From: Beroe ovata
Lineage: Eukaryota; Ctenophora; Nuda; Beroida; Beroidae
Assembly: GCA_946803715.1 (NCBI GenBank)
Contig: CAMPET010000001.1
Span: forward strand, 885,078-900,900
Direction of reading: 5' to 3'
DNA length: 15,823 bases
Positions within the stretch are counted from its first letter, which is position 1. Each line of letters begins with the position of its first letter. The notes under the pieces are model-generated. The model was not told the DNA's origin, did no database searches, and was given only the letters and a program-made list of their open reading frames with translations. Below, piece by piece: positions 1-7,345 of the stretch. The position numbers were made by a program, and so were the translations under genes.

Positions 1-440
1 ATCTCTGAAAAATGGAATTTGACCCTTCTGCTCCGCACGTGGATCACAGGGCTCATCTTAGGTGAGCCTTCTGATCCACGTGGCGCTTCTCTGGGGTCAA
101 GTCAAAATTTGATGATCAATCAAATCCAATTTGACCCCAGGGAAGCGCAACGTGGATCAGAAGGGTCACATAAGATGAACCCTGTGATCCACGTGTGGAT
201 CAGGAGGGTCACACGGAAAAATAGAATTTGACCCTCCTGATCCATACACGTGGATCACCGAGTTCACTTAGGTGACCCTTCTGATCCACGTTGCGCTTCC
301 CTGGGGTCAAATTGGATTTGATTGATCATCAAATTTTGACTTGACCCCAGAGAAGCGCCACGTGGATCAGAAGGCTCACCTAAGATGAGCCCTGTGATCC
401 ACGTGCGGAGCAGAAGGGTCAAATTCCATTTTTCAGAGAT
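1..440. repeat. Nested palindromic foldback element (MITE-like)
   Basis: Positions 1-180 and about 261-440 are near-perfect reverse complements: base n pairs with 441-n, for example ATCTCTGAAAAATGG at 1-15 with its complement at 426-440. A second hairpin sits at the centre, stem 196-211 with 229-244 and a 17-base loop. Six perfect CACGTG hexamers lie at 36, 77, 190, 247, 359 and 400, embedded in repeats of a TGATCCACGTG-type motif. The near-identical reading frames on opposite strands (19-231 plus, 264-482 minus) follow from the palindrome and are not evidence of a gene. The left end may lie outside the window, because similar motifs continue at 441-470. No transposase is seen, so a non-autonomous foldback or MITE is the best reading. 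Confidence 0.85.
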
Positions 441-508
441 GAAATTCCATGTGAGCCTCCTGATCCGCCATAGTCCCTGCACTATATATGAACTTAAACA
501 TACGCCTT

Positions 509-655
509 TTACTTTTACTAATTACCAAAAAGTTTAAATAGCAAAAACTTGAAGTTGAAGTATCATGGTCTCTCAGTTGAGAGTGGAGGTTCAGAGGTTA
601 GACATACCGCAATAAAGGAATTTAACTATGTTTCGCATAGGATTGAATTTTCAGG
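509..655 (+). repeat. Direct repeat, copy 1
   Basis: This about 147-bp segment is repeated at 966-1127, running from TTACTTTTACTAATTACC to the shared end GGATTGAATTTTCAGG. It lacks a 16-18 base block present in copy 2 that would complete a hairpin with AGAGTGGAGGTTCAGAGG. An N follows directly at 656. No reading frame in it looks coding. Confidence 0.85.
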
Positions 656-965
656 NCTATTAAAACTCATGTTTGTATGCCTTGTACATCGGGACGTCAG
701 CATATAAAAATTCATTTGACTACAAATTGAACCCTAGTCTTAAAGTTAAGCTACTGAATCCAATGTATTCATGTTGTCTTTCAGCATTATCTCGGTACAG
801 GCATAGATGCATGTTACCTCATCAGCGTAGCTACCGACCTAGGGTCCTGGACATCTTTCACGAAACTTTTACTCAAATTTCAAGATCTCAATTTAAGTGT
901 GCACTTAAATTAAGTACGAGAAATTTTTTCCATCACGAAACATTTGCTGCCGCCACCTACGTCTA
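656..965. other. Unique core between the two direct repeats
   Basis: About 310 bases separate the direct repeats. The core holds a perfect 10-bp inverted repeat, AATTTAAGTG at 890-899 and CACTTAAATT at 902-911 with a 2-base loop. A 101-codon open frame (673-978, plus) covers much of it, but it runs into copy 2 of the repeat, shows no recognisable domain and has no splice context I trust. The layout of repeat, core, repeat could be a small element with terminal direct repeats or a local duplication. Confidence 0.4.
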
Positions 966-1127
966 TTACTTTTGCTAATTACCAAAAAGTTTGAATAGTA
1001 AAAACTTGAAGTTGAAGTATCATGGTCCACTCTGAACCTCCACTCTCAGTTAAGAGTGGAGGTTCAGAGGTTAGAATACCGCAGTAAAGGAATTTAACTA
1101 TGTTTCGCATAGGATTGAATTTTCAGG
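966..1127 (+). repeat. Direct repeat, copy 2 with intact hairpin
   Basis: This matches 509-655 with scattered substitutions. It retains the inverted repeat CCTCCACTCT / AGAGTGGAGG around a short CAGTTA loop (about 1027-1069), half of which is missing from copy 1. It ends at the same TTTCAGG and is followed directly by palindromic AT-rich sequence. Confidence 0.85.
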
Positions 1128-1236
1128 ATGTACAATATACAATGTACAATATACAATGTACATCGTGTGGATGTATATTGTATAATGTATATTTCACTAA
1201 TCACAATGTACATTGTGTAGTCTGTACATTAAGTAC
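1128..1236. repeat. AT-rich palindromic GTACAATGTAC-type repeats
   Basis: The stretch is built from variants of TGTACAATATACAATGTACA and its complement, giving many overlapping short hairpins. The same motif family recurs at 9664-9790. No coding content is visible. Confidence 0.7.
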
Positions 1237-1285
1237 ATAATATACCCTACATCTCTTTGCCATGTTTGATGTTAGCCAGTGTTTA

Positions 1286-1307
1286 CGCCGGGCTATTATA
1301 CCCGGCG
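1286..1307. repeat. Perfect GC-rich hairpin
   Basis: CGCCGGG at 1286-1292 pairs with CCCGGCG at 1301-1307 around an 8-base AT loop. It lies inside a 99-codon open frame (1262-1561) that has no recognisable domain and that I do not support as a gene. Its role is unknown. Confidence 0.6.
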
Positions 1308-1590
1308 ATTATGTATATATACTGCTAACTTTAGTGATTACACGAGTACCTTCATACCTATCTTCTTGGAGAGTATGTGGTGTTGTTGCTGCTGTTGTGT
1401 GTCAACATAAAAATCTAAATAAGTTATGTGCGTTTTTATTAGTAGTTTTGGGTTGCTCTGAGATTTTCTTCATATTATTCCATATCCGCCATATTAGTTC
1501 GATTCCAAGCTCCAAATTTACTAGTTCAGGTTACTATTCAATGCTGAGATTCCAGTTTTAACCCAACAATCATCTCAGCTTGGCCATGTA

Positions 1591-1600
1591 ACCACGCCCA
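1591..1600 (+). promoter_or_regulatory. KLF/Sp-type CACCC box upstream of the Rho gene
   Basis: ACCACGCCCA lies about 112 bases before the Rho start codon, in a non-repetitive stretch (1562-1711) that probably holds the promoter and 5' UTR. The motif matches the CACCC/KLF class. No TATA box is obvious. The assignment rests on position and a short motif only. Confidence 0.25.
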
Positions 1601-1711
1601 CATTCTCAACACTGGATACCGAATCACATCCTCACATCTATCGACAGAATTCATAACAATATTAGGTATAGACAACAATCCAGCTTCCCCAAACCATATC
1701 GAGATACCGCG

Positions 1712-2953
1712 ATGCAGTGTACCAAGTGCGTAGTGGTCGGGGATGGGTTTGTAGGTGAGTCGAGGTCACTAAAATACATTGCATCTGTATCAGTCATAAC
1801 CAAGACAGGATGCTATCCCTTCACGTATACCAAACACAACATCCTTTGATTATGTATGTTCATTTGGGATAAAATATATCCTTGCGTTTGACGACGACTC
1901 TCTTCTGGCAGGTAAAACTGCACTAGTTGGAGTGTTCAGTAATAAGGAATACACAGAGACATACACCCCGACCATATTCGACAACAAGATAGTGGGTATC
2001 CAGTACAAGCAGACCTGGATAAACCTCGGTGAGAGAACACAGCACAATACGTTTCCATGGTAACATCCCTCCACCATGCACCTCAGCTTTACGACGACGT
2101 TACCACAGCAACAAACTCCTTCTGTTATAGGCGTGTTCGATACCGCCGGACAAGAAGAATACGATAAACTCAGACCCATGGCTTACACAGATACGGATGT
2201 ATTCATTGTCTGCTTCTCCATGGTGGACAGGGATTCACTCGAAAATATCCTCAACAAGTGGGCTCCAGAGGTAAGCGGACAAGGATCAACAATCGCCAGG
2301 GTATAATATCAGTTCTAAATCCTAGTATTTGACCATCAATTATTTTCAGATTGATAGATTCAGTCCAAAATCAAAAAGGTTGCTAGTCGGTACTAAACTA
2401 GACCTTTGGACGAGCCAAGAACACTATGGGAAGGCTATATCGCAGGATTTCATTGACGAAATCGCGAAAAAAATAGGTAAGCAGAATAGTGTTTCATGAG
2501 TAGTGCGAACTGGGGCATGATAAGAGGTGTCAAGACTCAAGAGAGAGTGGTGTCAGGTTGACCGCTTTTATGAGTAAGGTATCAAGTCAAAAGAAATTGG
2601 CGTATAAAAGGTACAGACTTTGGGTATGCTGATGCTCAGAATAGATTCAGAAATATTTGACTGCATTATTTTGGCACACGCACACACACACACACACACA
2701 CACAACAGCCAAACAGCAATAGTCATAGTGAGTACAAAGTCCACCAGGTCATCTGTAACGACGGGTTCAAGATCGCNTACTAACACATACACACACTCAC
2801 ACATTATTCCCAGGGGCAGTTGATTTCATCCCAGTGTCTGCTATTCTGAACCAAGGAGTAGAGGAGGTTTTCCAAAGCGTAGCAGAGATTTCAATGCAGA
2901 GCAAGCTCATAAAAGAGAGCAAGAAGAAACGACCAGATTGCTCTCTGATGTGA
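1712..2953 (+). CDS. Rho-family small GTPase (Rac/Cdc42-like), five exons, complete
   Basis: Coding exons are 1712-1754, 1912-2028, 2131-2270, 2350-2476 and 2814-2953, all with GT-AG borders and consistent phase, giving 188 residues. Numbering is collinear with Rac1 up to residue 119. Visible motifs are the P-loop GDGFVGKT (10-17), switch I around Y32, T35 and F37, switch II DTAGQE (57-62), the guanine-specificity motif GTKLDL (114-119) and the SA motif (151-152). The C-terminus is a lysine-rich stretch followed by the CAAX box CSLM. Such proteins switch between GDP and GTP at membranes to control actin and polarity; a final M predicts farnesylation. Unusual points: residue 13 is F where Rac and Cdc42 have A, and the Rho insert region is about seven residues shorter than in Rac1. 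The start is the family's MQ start. Rho family membership is near certain, but the subfamily cannot be fixed by eye. Confidence 0.95.
2051..2064. promoter_or_regulatory. X-box (RFX-type) palindrome in Rho intron 2
   Basis: GTTTCCATGGTAAC fits the RFX X-box pattern of two half sites around AT. It sits within intron 2 (2029-2130) of the Rho gene. RFX factors commonly drive ciliary and other genes in animals. Position inside an intron makes function uncertain. Confidence 0.4.
2675..2704. repeat. (CA)n microsatellite in Rho intron 4
   Basis: An almost pure CA run of about 30 bases, with one CG interruption near its start, lies inside the 337-base intron 4. Open frames crossing it on both strands are artefacts of the dinucleotide repeat. 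Confidence 0.95.
2778..2784 (+). other. Probable branch point of Rho intron 4
   Basis: TACTAAC, identical to the strongest known branch-point sequence, lies 29 bases before the intron's terminal AG at 2812-2813. The next base upstream is an N at 2777. Confidence 0.55.
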
Positions 2954-3683
2954 ACATTATACAGCGATGTTTGGGGATGAAGCCAATATTTCCATCGCAA
3001 TGCCCAAGTTCACTCAAACAGTTTCGTTATAGTTATGATGCAGATTTTGCTTCATAAATCGCGATTTGGCGATTCTCATGTAAGCTGAAGGGTGGAAGAA
3101 AATCGGAAGACGGTGGGCAAAGCTGCTTCCTTAATCCTTTCGCAGAGAGGATAGATTATATTAGCTCGATTCCAATTTAATGACTTGATTTATGAAGTCT
3201 TCCAGCTACTGCTCTGAGGTAGTTCTGTACGTTGCGTGGTACTGCGATGTAGAAGTTTCTATATTTGTTTTGTATTGTAAACTAATTTTGAATTTGGAAA
3301 TGCTCGACTTTACGGGTTCTCCGACAAAACACAGAATCATGAAATGAATTCCGAATAACGAATTTTCGCTCCCACGTCACGAATGTACTCATATTTTCAG
3401 TGACTGCTTTAATGAGAATTTCTAATAGAACGACACGCTATAGCTCCTCGATCCATCAACAAAAACTGCCATTAATCCCAATTTGGACAGTGTCTCAAGA
3501 GCGTCGGACAATGGACTGCACACCGCAATGATCGTGACGAGTGCGACCATAGTTCAATGCAGATAGTATGCATTTCTACACACACCGTTCACCTCTTTGG
3601 GACAATCCGTGAGTCTATTTGCATCAATCTATATGGATGCCGATAAGGCTGTCCGTTTTTCCGGAGCGTGGTATCCCAACACA
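2954..3683. other. Rho 3' flank and intergenic stretch
   Basis: No AATAAA is seen soon after the Rho stop, so the 3' UTR end is not defined. From about 3420 to 3610 base composition is more even and all three plus frames are open for 30-45 codons after possible acceptors (for example after TTTTCAG near 3400). A donor-like C|GTGAGT lies near 3610. Because several frames are open at once, I cannot choose one, and no domain is recognisable. An upstream exon of the small gene at 4067-4613 could hide here. Confidence 0.3.
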
Positions 3684-3685
3684 TC

Positions 3686-3699
3686 GTTACCAAGGCGAC
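3686..3699. promoter_or_regulatory. X-box-like site upstream of the 44-bp array
   Basis: GTTACCAAGGCGAC matches the RFX X-box layout with about two mismatches (AA instead of AT at the centre, and one base in the right half). It lies 85 bases before the ATG at 3784, a usual distance for X-box promoters. Weak on its own. Confidence 0.25.
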
Positions 3700-3783
3700 G
3701 AGTCAACAGACAGTTCTGTAAGAAGGGATCGTCTCAGTGTTTAGTAGGTTAATTATAACTTATAACCATCATTTGTCCTGAAA

Positions 3784-3867
3784 ATGCCCCAAGATGTTAA
3801 TACCAGCAGTTCAGTATTGATGACACCACAACAAATTGTACCACATCACTCCACATTGACACCATAA
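3784..3867 (+). CDS. Short S/T/Q-rich ORF related to the 44-bp repeats
   Basis: ATG at 3784 opens 27 codons ending in TAA at 3865-3867. The peptide begins MPQDVNTSSSVLMTPQQ. Its VNT...MTPQQ part resembles the translation of the 44-bp units further on (MTPPQ...GVNTTTQ), but here the two segments are in one frame. It may be a first exon, an upstream ORF, or a diverged repeat unit. I see no domain and no donor that joins it cleanly in phase to the exon at 4092-4187. Confidence 0.25.
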   Translation: MPQDVNTSSSVLMTPQQIVPHHSTLTP

Positions 3868-3924
3868 CATCGGCTTCGAACAACTATAGTCACACTTCTT
3901 ATAACCCGTATGGGATGACTTGCA

Positions 3925-4095
3925 ACACCACTCAATGACAACACCGCAATATAATTCTGGCGTTGACAGCACCACTCAATGACGCCACCGCAATATAATT
4001 CTGGCGTTAACACCACCACTCAATGACACCACAGCAATATAATTCTGGCGTTAACACCACCACTCAATGACACCACCGCAATATAATTCAGGTGT
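3925..4095 (+). repeat. 44-bp tandem array, four units, each with an ATGA stop/start overlap
   Basis: The shared TTCTGG and CAATGA words recur exactly 44 bases apart; start codons lie at 3935, 3979, 4023 and 4067. Each of the first three units translates as a 15-residue peptide, MT-x-(P/Q)-QYNSGV-(N/D)-(T/S)-TTQ, whose TGA overlaps the next unit's ATG as ATGA. The fourth ATG instead opens the 73-codon ORF at 4067-4613. Since 44 is not a multiple of three, the units cannot be read as one protein. Differences between units are few, so the array is young. Confidence 0.9.
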
Positions 4096-4613
4096 TGATG
4101 TGATGCAACTGAGCAAGATGACAGAGGAACTACTGCAGGAATTGATGAGTGAGAAGGAGGAGGACAGTGTCATGACAACGCTCCTAGGTCGGTGACGGTG
4201 GTGGCAGGGTTAATTTGTGTTGCTGTCAAAATATGTAGTGATGTCATATATGTCAGTTAGTGGTGTCAGTGTCAAGTGAGCGATAGATGCCGTGAATCGT
4301 GGATGTGAGTACTAGGGCGCGTCTGCAAAACAGCACTTTTTCACAAATCGATCCGAATCATTGGACTCAATGAGATTGACTTCAATGTAATAGTGTACTT
4401 TATAGTGTACTCTATAGTGCACACTATAGTACACTATAGTACACACTATAGTGCACACTAGTACACTATAAAGTACACAATAGTTTGTACATTACCGGAA
4501 CAACTGCCTCAGAGGACTGCATTGAGTTAGAGACGATTGCGGCGGAAATTGAGACTCTCCTGCAGCAGTACAATAACACAAGCAATACAGAGATGAAGTC
4601 TCAACAGAACTAG
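4067..4613 (+). CDS. Unrecognised small acidic protein, two exons
   Basis: Exon 4067-4187 and exon 4513-4613 join in phase (G|AG restores a glutamate) into 73 codons ending in TAG. The protein starts MTPPQYNSGVDVMQL and then has a Glu/Leu/Met-rich stretch (TEELLQELMSEKEE, 19-32) and a second helix-like segment (ETIAAEIETLLQQY, 48-61). The spacing of leucines and acidic residues suggests amphipathic helices or a short coiled coil. The tail is Asn/Ser/Gln-rich. Codon choice looks coding. The donor (TAG|GTCGGT) and acceptor (CCTCAG) are acceptable but not strong. The start could be 4067, the ATG at 4103, or lie in an earlier exon joined at an acceptor at 4090-4091. I recognise no family and assign no function. 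Confidence 0.5.
4391..4480. repeat. Palindromic ACTATAGTGTAC array inside the intron
   Basis: The outer arm 4391-4410 pairs with 4461-4480 (GTACACTATAAAGTACAC), and the interior repeats ACTATAGTACACTATAGT and TATAGTGCACACTATA, themselves palindromic. The whole could fold as one long hairpin within the 325-base intron of the small two-exon ORF. It ends about 30 bases before the predicted acceptor. Confidence 0.8.
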
Positions 4614-4873
4614 GATGATGGGATAAGAACTAGATGAGACAGAACTAAATGGGATGAGAACAGTATTCCAAACTGAAACTCCCTGATGAAGCTTCTTCCT
4701 ATATATCATATGCTCATTGTTTACGCTGTAAAAATATCCAAAGCCACACCTAGACCTGCTTTATAATGAATTGAATATGGATCTGCAATTATAATGCAGC
4801 TAAACTTCAATATGCTGCAGATATTCAATATGCTGCTTACTGAGTATATCTGCATTTCTGTCACGGTTCCAGC
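4614..4873. other. Flank after the small ORF
   Basis: This stretch begins with loose repeats of GGGAT(A/G)AGAAC and ends with two copies of TTCAATATGCTGC around 4806-4840. No gene is seen in it. Confidence 0.4.
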
Positions 4874-5197
4874 ATGGACAAGCTTCTCACTCACAGAGTG
4901 GGACTGCTGAGGTTATGTTTTGATCCCCGACGCTCTAATATCAGTAACGTGCCAAGTCAACCGGCGACGTTTCATGGCAAAAAATTGACAATTTCTAATT
5001 TCAAATTTGAAATAAGCTTTGAACATATATTACATTTGAATTTCACTTACGTTTATAATATGAATCCGACATCTCACTTGACGACCAAAACAGTAGTTGT
5101 GATTCATAAATGTGACACCTCACAAAATTTTGAAGATTCATGTCACCGAAATATGTACATGCTCATCATTATGATATATACTGTGACAAGTGTGTGA
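4874..5197 (+). CDS. Candidate ORF of 107 codons, unknown
   Basis: ATG at 4874 opens an uninterrupted frame to TGA at 5195-5197. The first 23 codons (MDKLLTHRVGLLRLCFDPRR...) look the most coding and are followed by a possible donor ATCA|GTAACG near 4944; after that the sequence turns AT-rich and less convincing. The FDP segment recalls, only loosely, the N-terminus of mitochondrial ribosomal protein L53, but I could not find a matching second exon. It may be a first exon, a short lineage-specific gene, or chance. Confidence 0.25.
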   Translation: MDKLLTHRVGLLRLCFDPRRSNISNVPSQPATFHGKKLTISNFKFEISFEHILHLNFTYVYNMNPTSHLTTKTVVVIHKCDTSQNFEDSCHRNMYMLIIMIYTVTSV

Positions 5198-5507
5198 AGA
5201 TTTCTACAGCAAACTCCATAATATGGTCTTGATTCAACGAAGTCGAGGTTTATATATGAATCATAAATCAGATACGCACTAAACGTCCAATTGAACTGAC
5301 ATCGATCCTAATCATAATCTTCACGACCATGCATAATGCATATCTGTTCAGAGTTCAAGATCCCAGCTTTATGATTATTTTATCGGTTCTTGCGGAGTAT
5401 AGGTCTTATTATATACGCGCTGTATGCTCTACACACCAAATCACATCACATCATTTCTTACGCGCCATGCAGCTGTACAGCCACGAGTCTATCGGTAAAA
5501 TGTACAG

Positions 5508-5702
5508 GATCTGGCCTTGATCCAGACACAAGCCCTTATCTCCCTGACCATAAATTCTATCGCTAACGTTCATGGGTCACGAATCACGCAATATGCATTT
5601 AAACAGGAAATCCAGATCATAGTTCACGAACCTAGTGGAGCAGTAAAAGAAAGGGGTATATTCAGAATACCCGTGGTAATGGTCGGCGGATCAATCAAAT
5701 AG
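5508..5702 (+). CDS. Candidate 3'-terminal exon, unknown protein
   Basis: After a possible acceptor (AATGTACAG, ending 5507) a frame stays open for 64 codons to TAG at 5700-5702. The translation includes ISLTINSIANVHGSRI and EIQIIVHEPSGAV and ends VVMVGGSIK, a beta-rich pattern with sensible codon use. An alternative acceptor (AAACAG) begins the exon at GAAATCCAG. The minus strand also has a 40-codon ATG frame here, so the call is uncertain. If real, it is the end of a plus-strand gene facing the DUF2358 gene tail-to-tail, with 84 bases between stop codons. Confidence 0.3.
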   Translation, partial: DLALIQTQALISLTINSIANVHGSRITQYAFKQEIQIIVHEPSGAVKERGIFRIPVVMVGGSIK

Positions 5703-5754
5703 TTCATCATCAAATGCGTCACGCGTTATCTCTATCAAATCTCACGCGTGATGA

Positions 5755-5785
5755 CACGTGTTACACGTGTTGTCCGCGGCACGTG
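5755..5785. promoter_or_regulatory. Cluster of three CACGTG E-boxes
   Basis: CACGTG occurs at 5755, 5764 and 5780, just beyond the end of the DUF2358 gene, next to an inverted pair of CACGCG/CGCGTG words (5720-5753). CACGTG is the core site of bHLH-zip factors such as USF, MYC and MITF. The location between two gene ends is unusual for a promoter, so an enhancer or a degraded foldback like that at 1-440 are both possible. Confidence 0.35.
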
Positions 5786-5786
5786 A

Positions 5787-6285
5787 TCAGAGAGGTGCTT
5801 GGCTGTACACCTTCCACTTATTTACCGTTACCTTGTCCAAGATGTGAACCTTGACCAGACCAGTTCCTTCTTCAGGGTAGAATGTAGAAGTTCCATCGAA
5901 TACCCTGAGTGATTGGAATATAAGTGCTCGGCTGAGTGGCGGGAACGCGAAGATCAAGAGAATGAGACAAGGTAGAAATCACCCAGACGGTAGACAGCCG
6001 CACCTCCTCCCTCACCCGTCCCACCCTGAAACCAGCACTCCCTCCCTCACCCGTCCTACCTTGAAACCCGCACGGCCCCTCCCTCACCCGTGCCACCCTG
6101 AAACCCGCACACCCCCTCACCTGGTATGCATGTTGTTGAGTCTGGTTGTGCCACATATCCCCCACCTCACAGACACGTACCGCTCTTCCTTCTCACTGCT
6201 GATCACGTGGATAGAGAGATCAGTGTAGAGCAGCTTCAGGGAGCTGAACCATGTCACTAGACCGACTTTGTACGATTGTCTGCCA
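5787..6285 (-). CDS. DUF2358 domain protein (C6orf136-like), two 3' exons, partial
   Basis: Minus-strand exons 6285-6121 and 5904-5787 join in phase (AG|G gives Arg) and end in TGA. The first begins GRQSYKVGLVTWFSSLKLLY, continues through a basic/acidic strand (ISSEKEERYVSVRWGICGTT), and the second opens VFDGTSTFYPEEGTGLVKVH, then ILDK. This order, with the GR-x-x-Y start, the VRW strand and the FDG-x-STFY...G...H...D end, is that of the DUF2358 family, an NTF2-like fold of unknown function that includes human C6orf136. Acceptors are strong (CCCATTTCAG). The last 14 codons (VTVNKWKVYSQAPL) could instead be intron if a GTAACG donor after ILDK is used. The upstream exons, which should carry the Y..D..F part, were not found between 6286 and 7345. 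Confidence 0.8.
6003..6120 (-). repeat. 33-37 bp minisatellite in DUF2358 intron, built of splice-like motifs
   Basis: On the minus strand each unit reads roughly GGTGAGGGAGG...GGTTTCAGGGTGGCACG. The CTCAC word (plus strand) recurs at 6011, 6046, 6083 and 6116. The unit at 6116-6120 is the real splice donor of the upstream exon, so every repeat carries a copy of the donor (GTGAGG) and most also have an acceptor-like TTTCAG. The array fills about half of the 216-base intron. Confidence 0.85.
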
Positions 6286-6289
6286 CTGA

Positions 6290-7345
6290 AATGGGAGGGG
6301 GGAATCACATATCTTGATGGAAAATCGAGCACTGTGCTGGATGACCAATCATCAAGTGTACAGGGGGGATAAGCTGGACTGGCCGGAGTAGATGGATACA
6401 ATACAATGTCACGATGAGGCCATGGCCATACATACAATGAGGCCATACATACAATGAGGTCATCACCTCACAACAGCTATGAGGCTGTTAAATTTCATGG
6501 ATTATAGGATTTCACATGCTAGATGGCAGGTTCAGCATGGAGCTCAATCTATTCTGTATTCGGCTGAGCAAGGGATCCACGCTTGATCCTGTTTCCATCA
6601 GAATTGGTTTCTATTTGAGGAGTCACCTGATTTAGACGGTAATTGGAAAATTCCTGTTTTTGAGATAAAAATAATTTAGTGCGAGATAAAAATATGTGTG
6701 ATGAAATCGATATTTTCGCGCGTTCAAACTTATAAGACACGTGAAATTCATTTTATTTCGAATTATTCACTCACATTGCCTGGAATTAGAATCGTCTTTA
6801 TCGTTGTTGTCAGTCGGAATGAACTTTTGGTAATGAACTTTTGGTAAGGAACACATATTTGTACGGCTATAGAATGACGCCATTTACCCCAAATATATAA
6901 GACACACTAACGTCACAGCTGGGAATCACAAGATCACATTGCCATATCATTGTGTAGATCATTGGTAAGGAATCTCTATTGATGACTACTATTCATGACA
7001 TGAATGAACTATTGGCAAAGATTAGGTCACACATCAGGGCGATATATCGGCCCCCACATGATATGAAGTGTCGGCAGGAACAATCATTAGTTCAGGAGGA
7101 CTCATCGCATTAGCATGAATGGATGACACACTCGATATATATAGTTGGCTAACATCCAAAGACCATCACACATGCCGCAAGTATTCGAGGAAATTCGGGA
7201 ATATTACATAGTCCGCAATTTACATCCGGTCATATATTATATGAGTGACGTCGCTACCTTTTATAAAGACTCTCTCATATATTATGCCACTAGAGGTCAC
7301 GAAATGCGTTGTAGTCAATCTCATGCATTGACGTATTTGTTCCCN
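6290..7345. other. Stretch without a supported gene
   Basis: A 17-bp tandem pair (GGCCATACATACAATGA) lies at 6424-6457; on the minus strand each copy presents a GTATGT donor-like site. A short tandem of GAACTTTTGGTAA occurs near 6820-6850. An ATG frame at 7172-7354 (plus, about 60 codons, MPQVFEEIREYYIV...) and a minus-strand frame through the same bases are both open. The plus frame crosses an N at 7345 and runs into the large duplication, so I do not call it. Upstream exons of the DUF2358 gene should lie somewhere here or beyond. Confidence 0.3.

Noticed and set aside
19-482. Two near-identical open frames on opposite strands
   Set aside because: They are mirror products of the palindrome at 1-440; no domain is present.
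1262-1561. 99-codon plus frame with hydrophobic stretches
   Set aside because: No recognisable family, no splice or promoter context, and composition explains the hydrophobic bias; it also contains a perfect hairpin.
1850-2179. 109-codon minus frame
   Set aside because: It is antisense to Rho exons 2 and 3, which are well supported on the plus strand.
2568-2823. Frames over the CA repeat on both strands
   Set aside because: They translate the dinucleotide repeat and an N, inside a confirmed Rho intron.
5329-5520. 63-codon plus frame (MHNAYLF...)
   Set aside because: No domain, no agreement with neighbouring candidate exons, and no splice sites that join it in phase to 5508-5702.
5962-6228. 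Pro/His-rich plus frame
   Set aside because: It is the translation of the CCCTCACCC minisatellite and the antisense of the DUF2358 exon.
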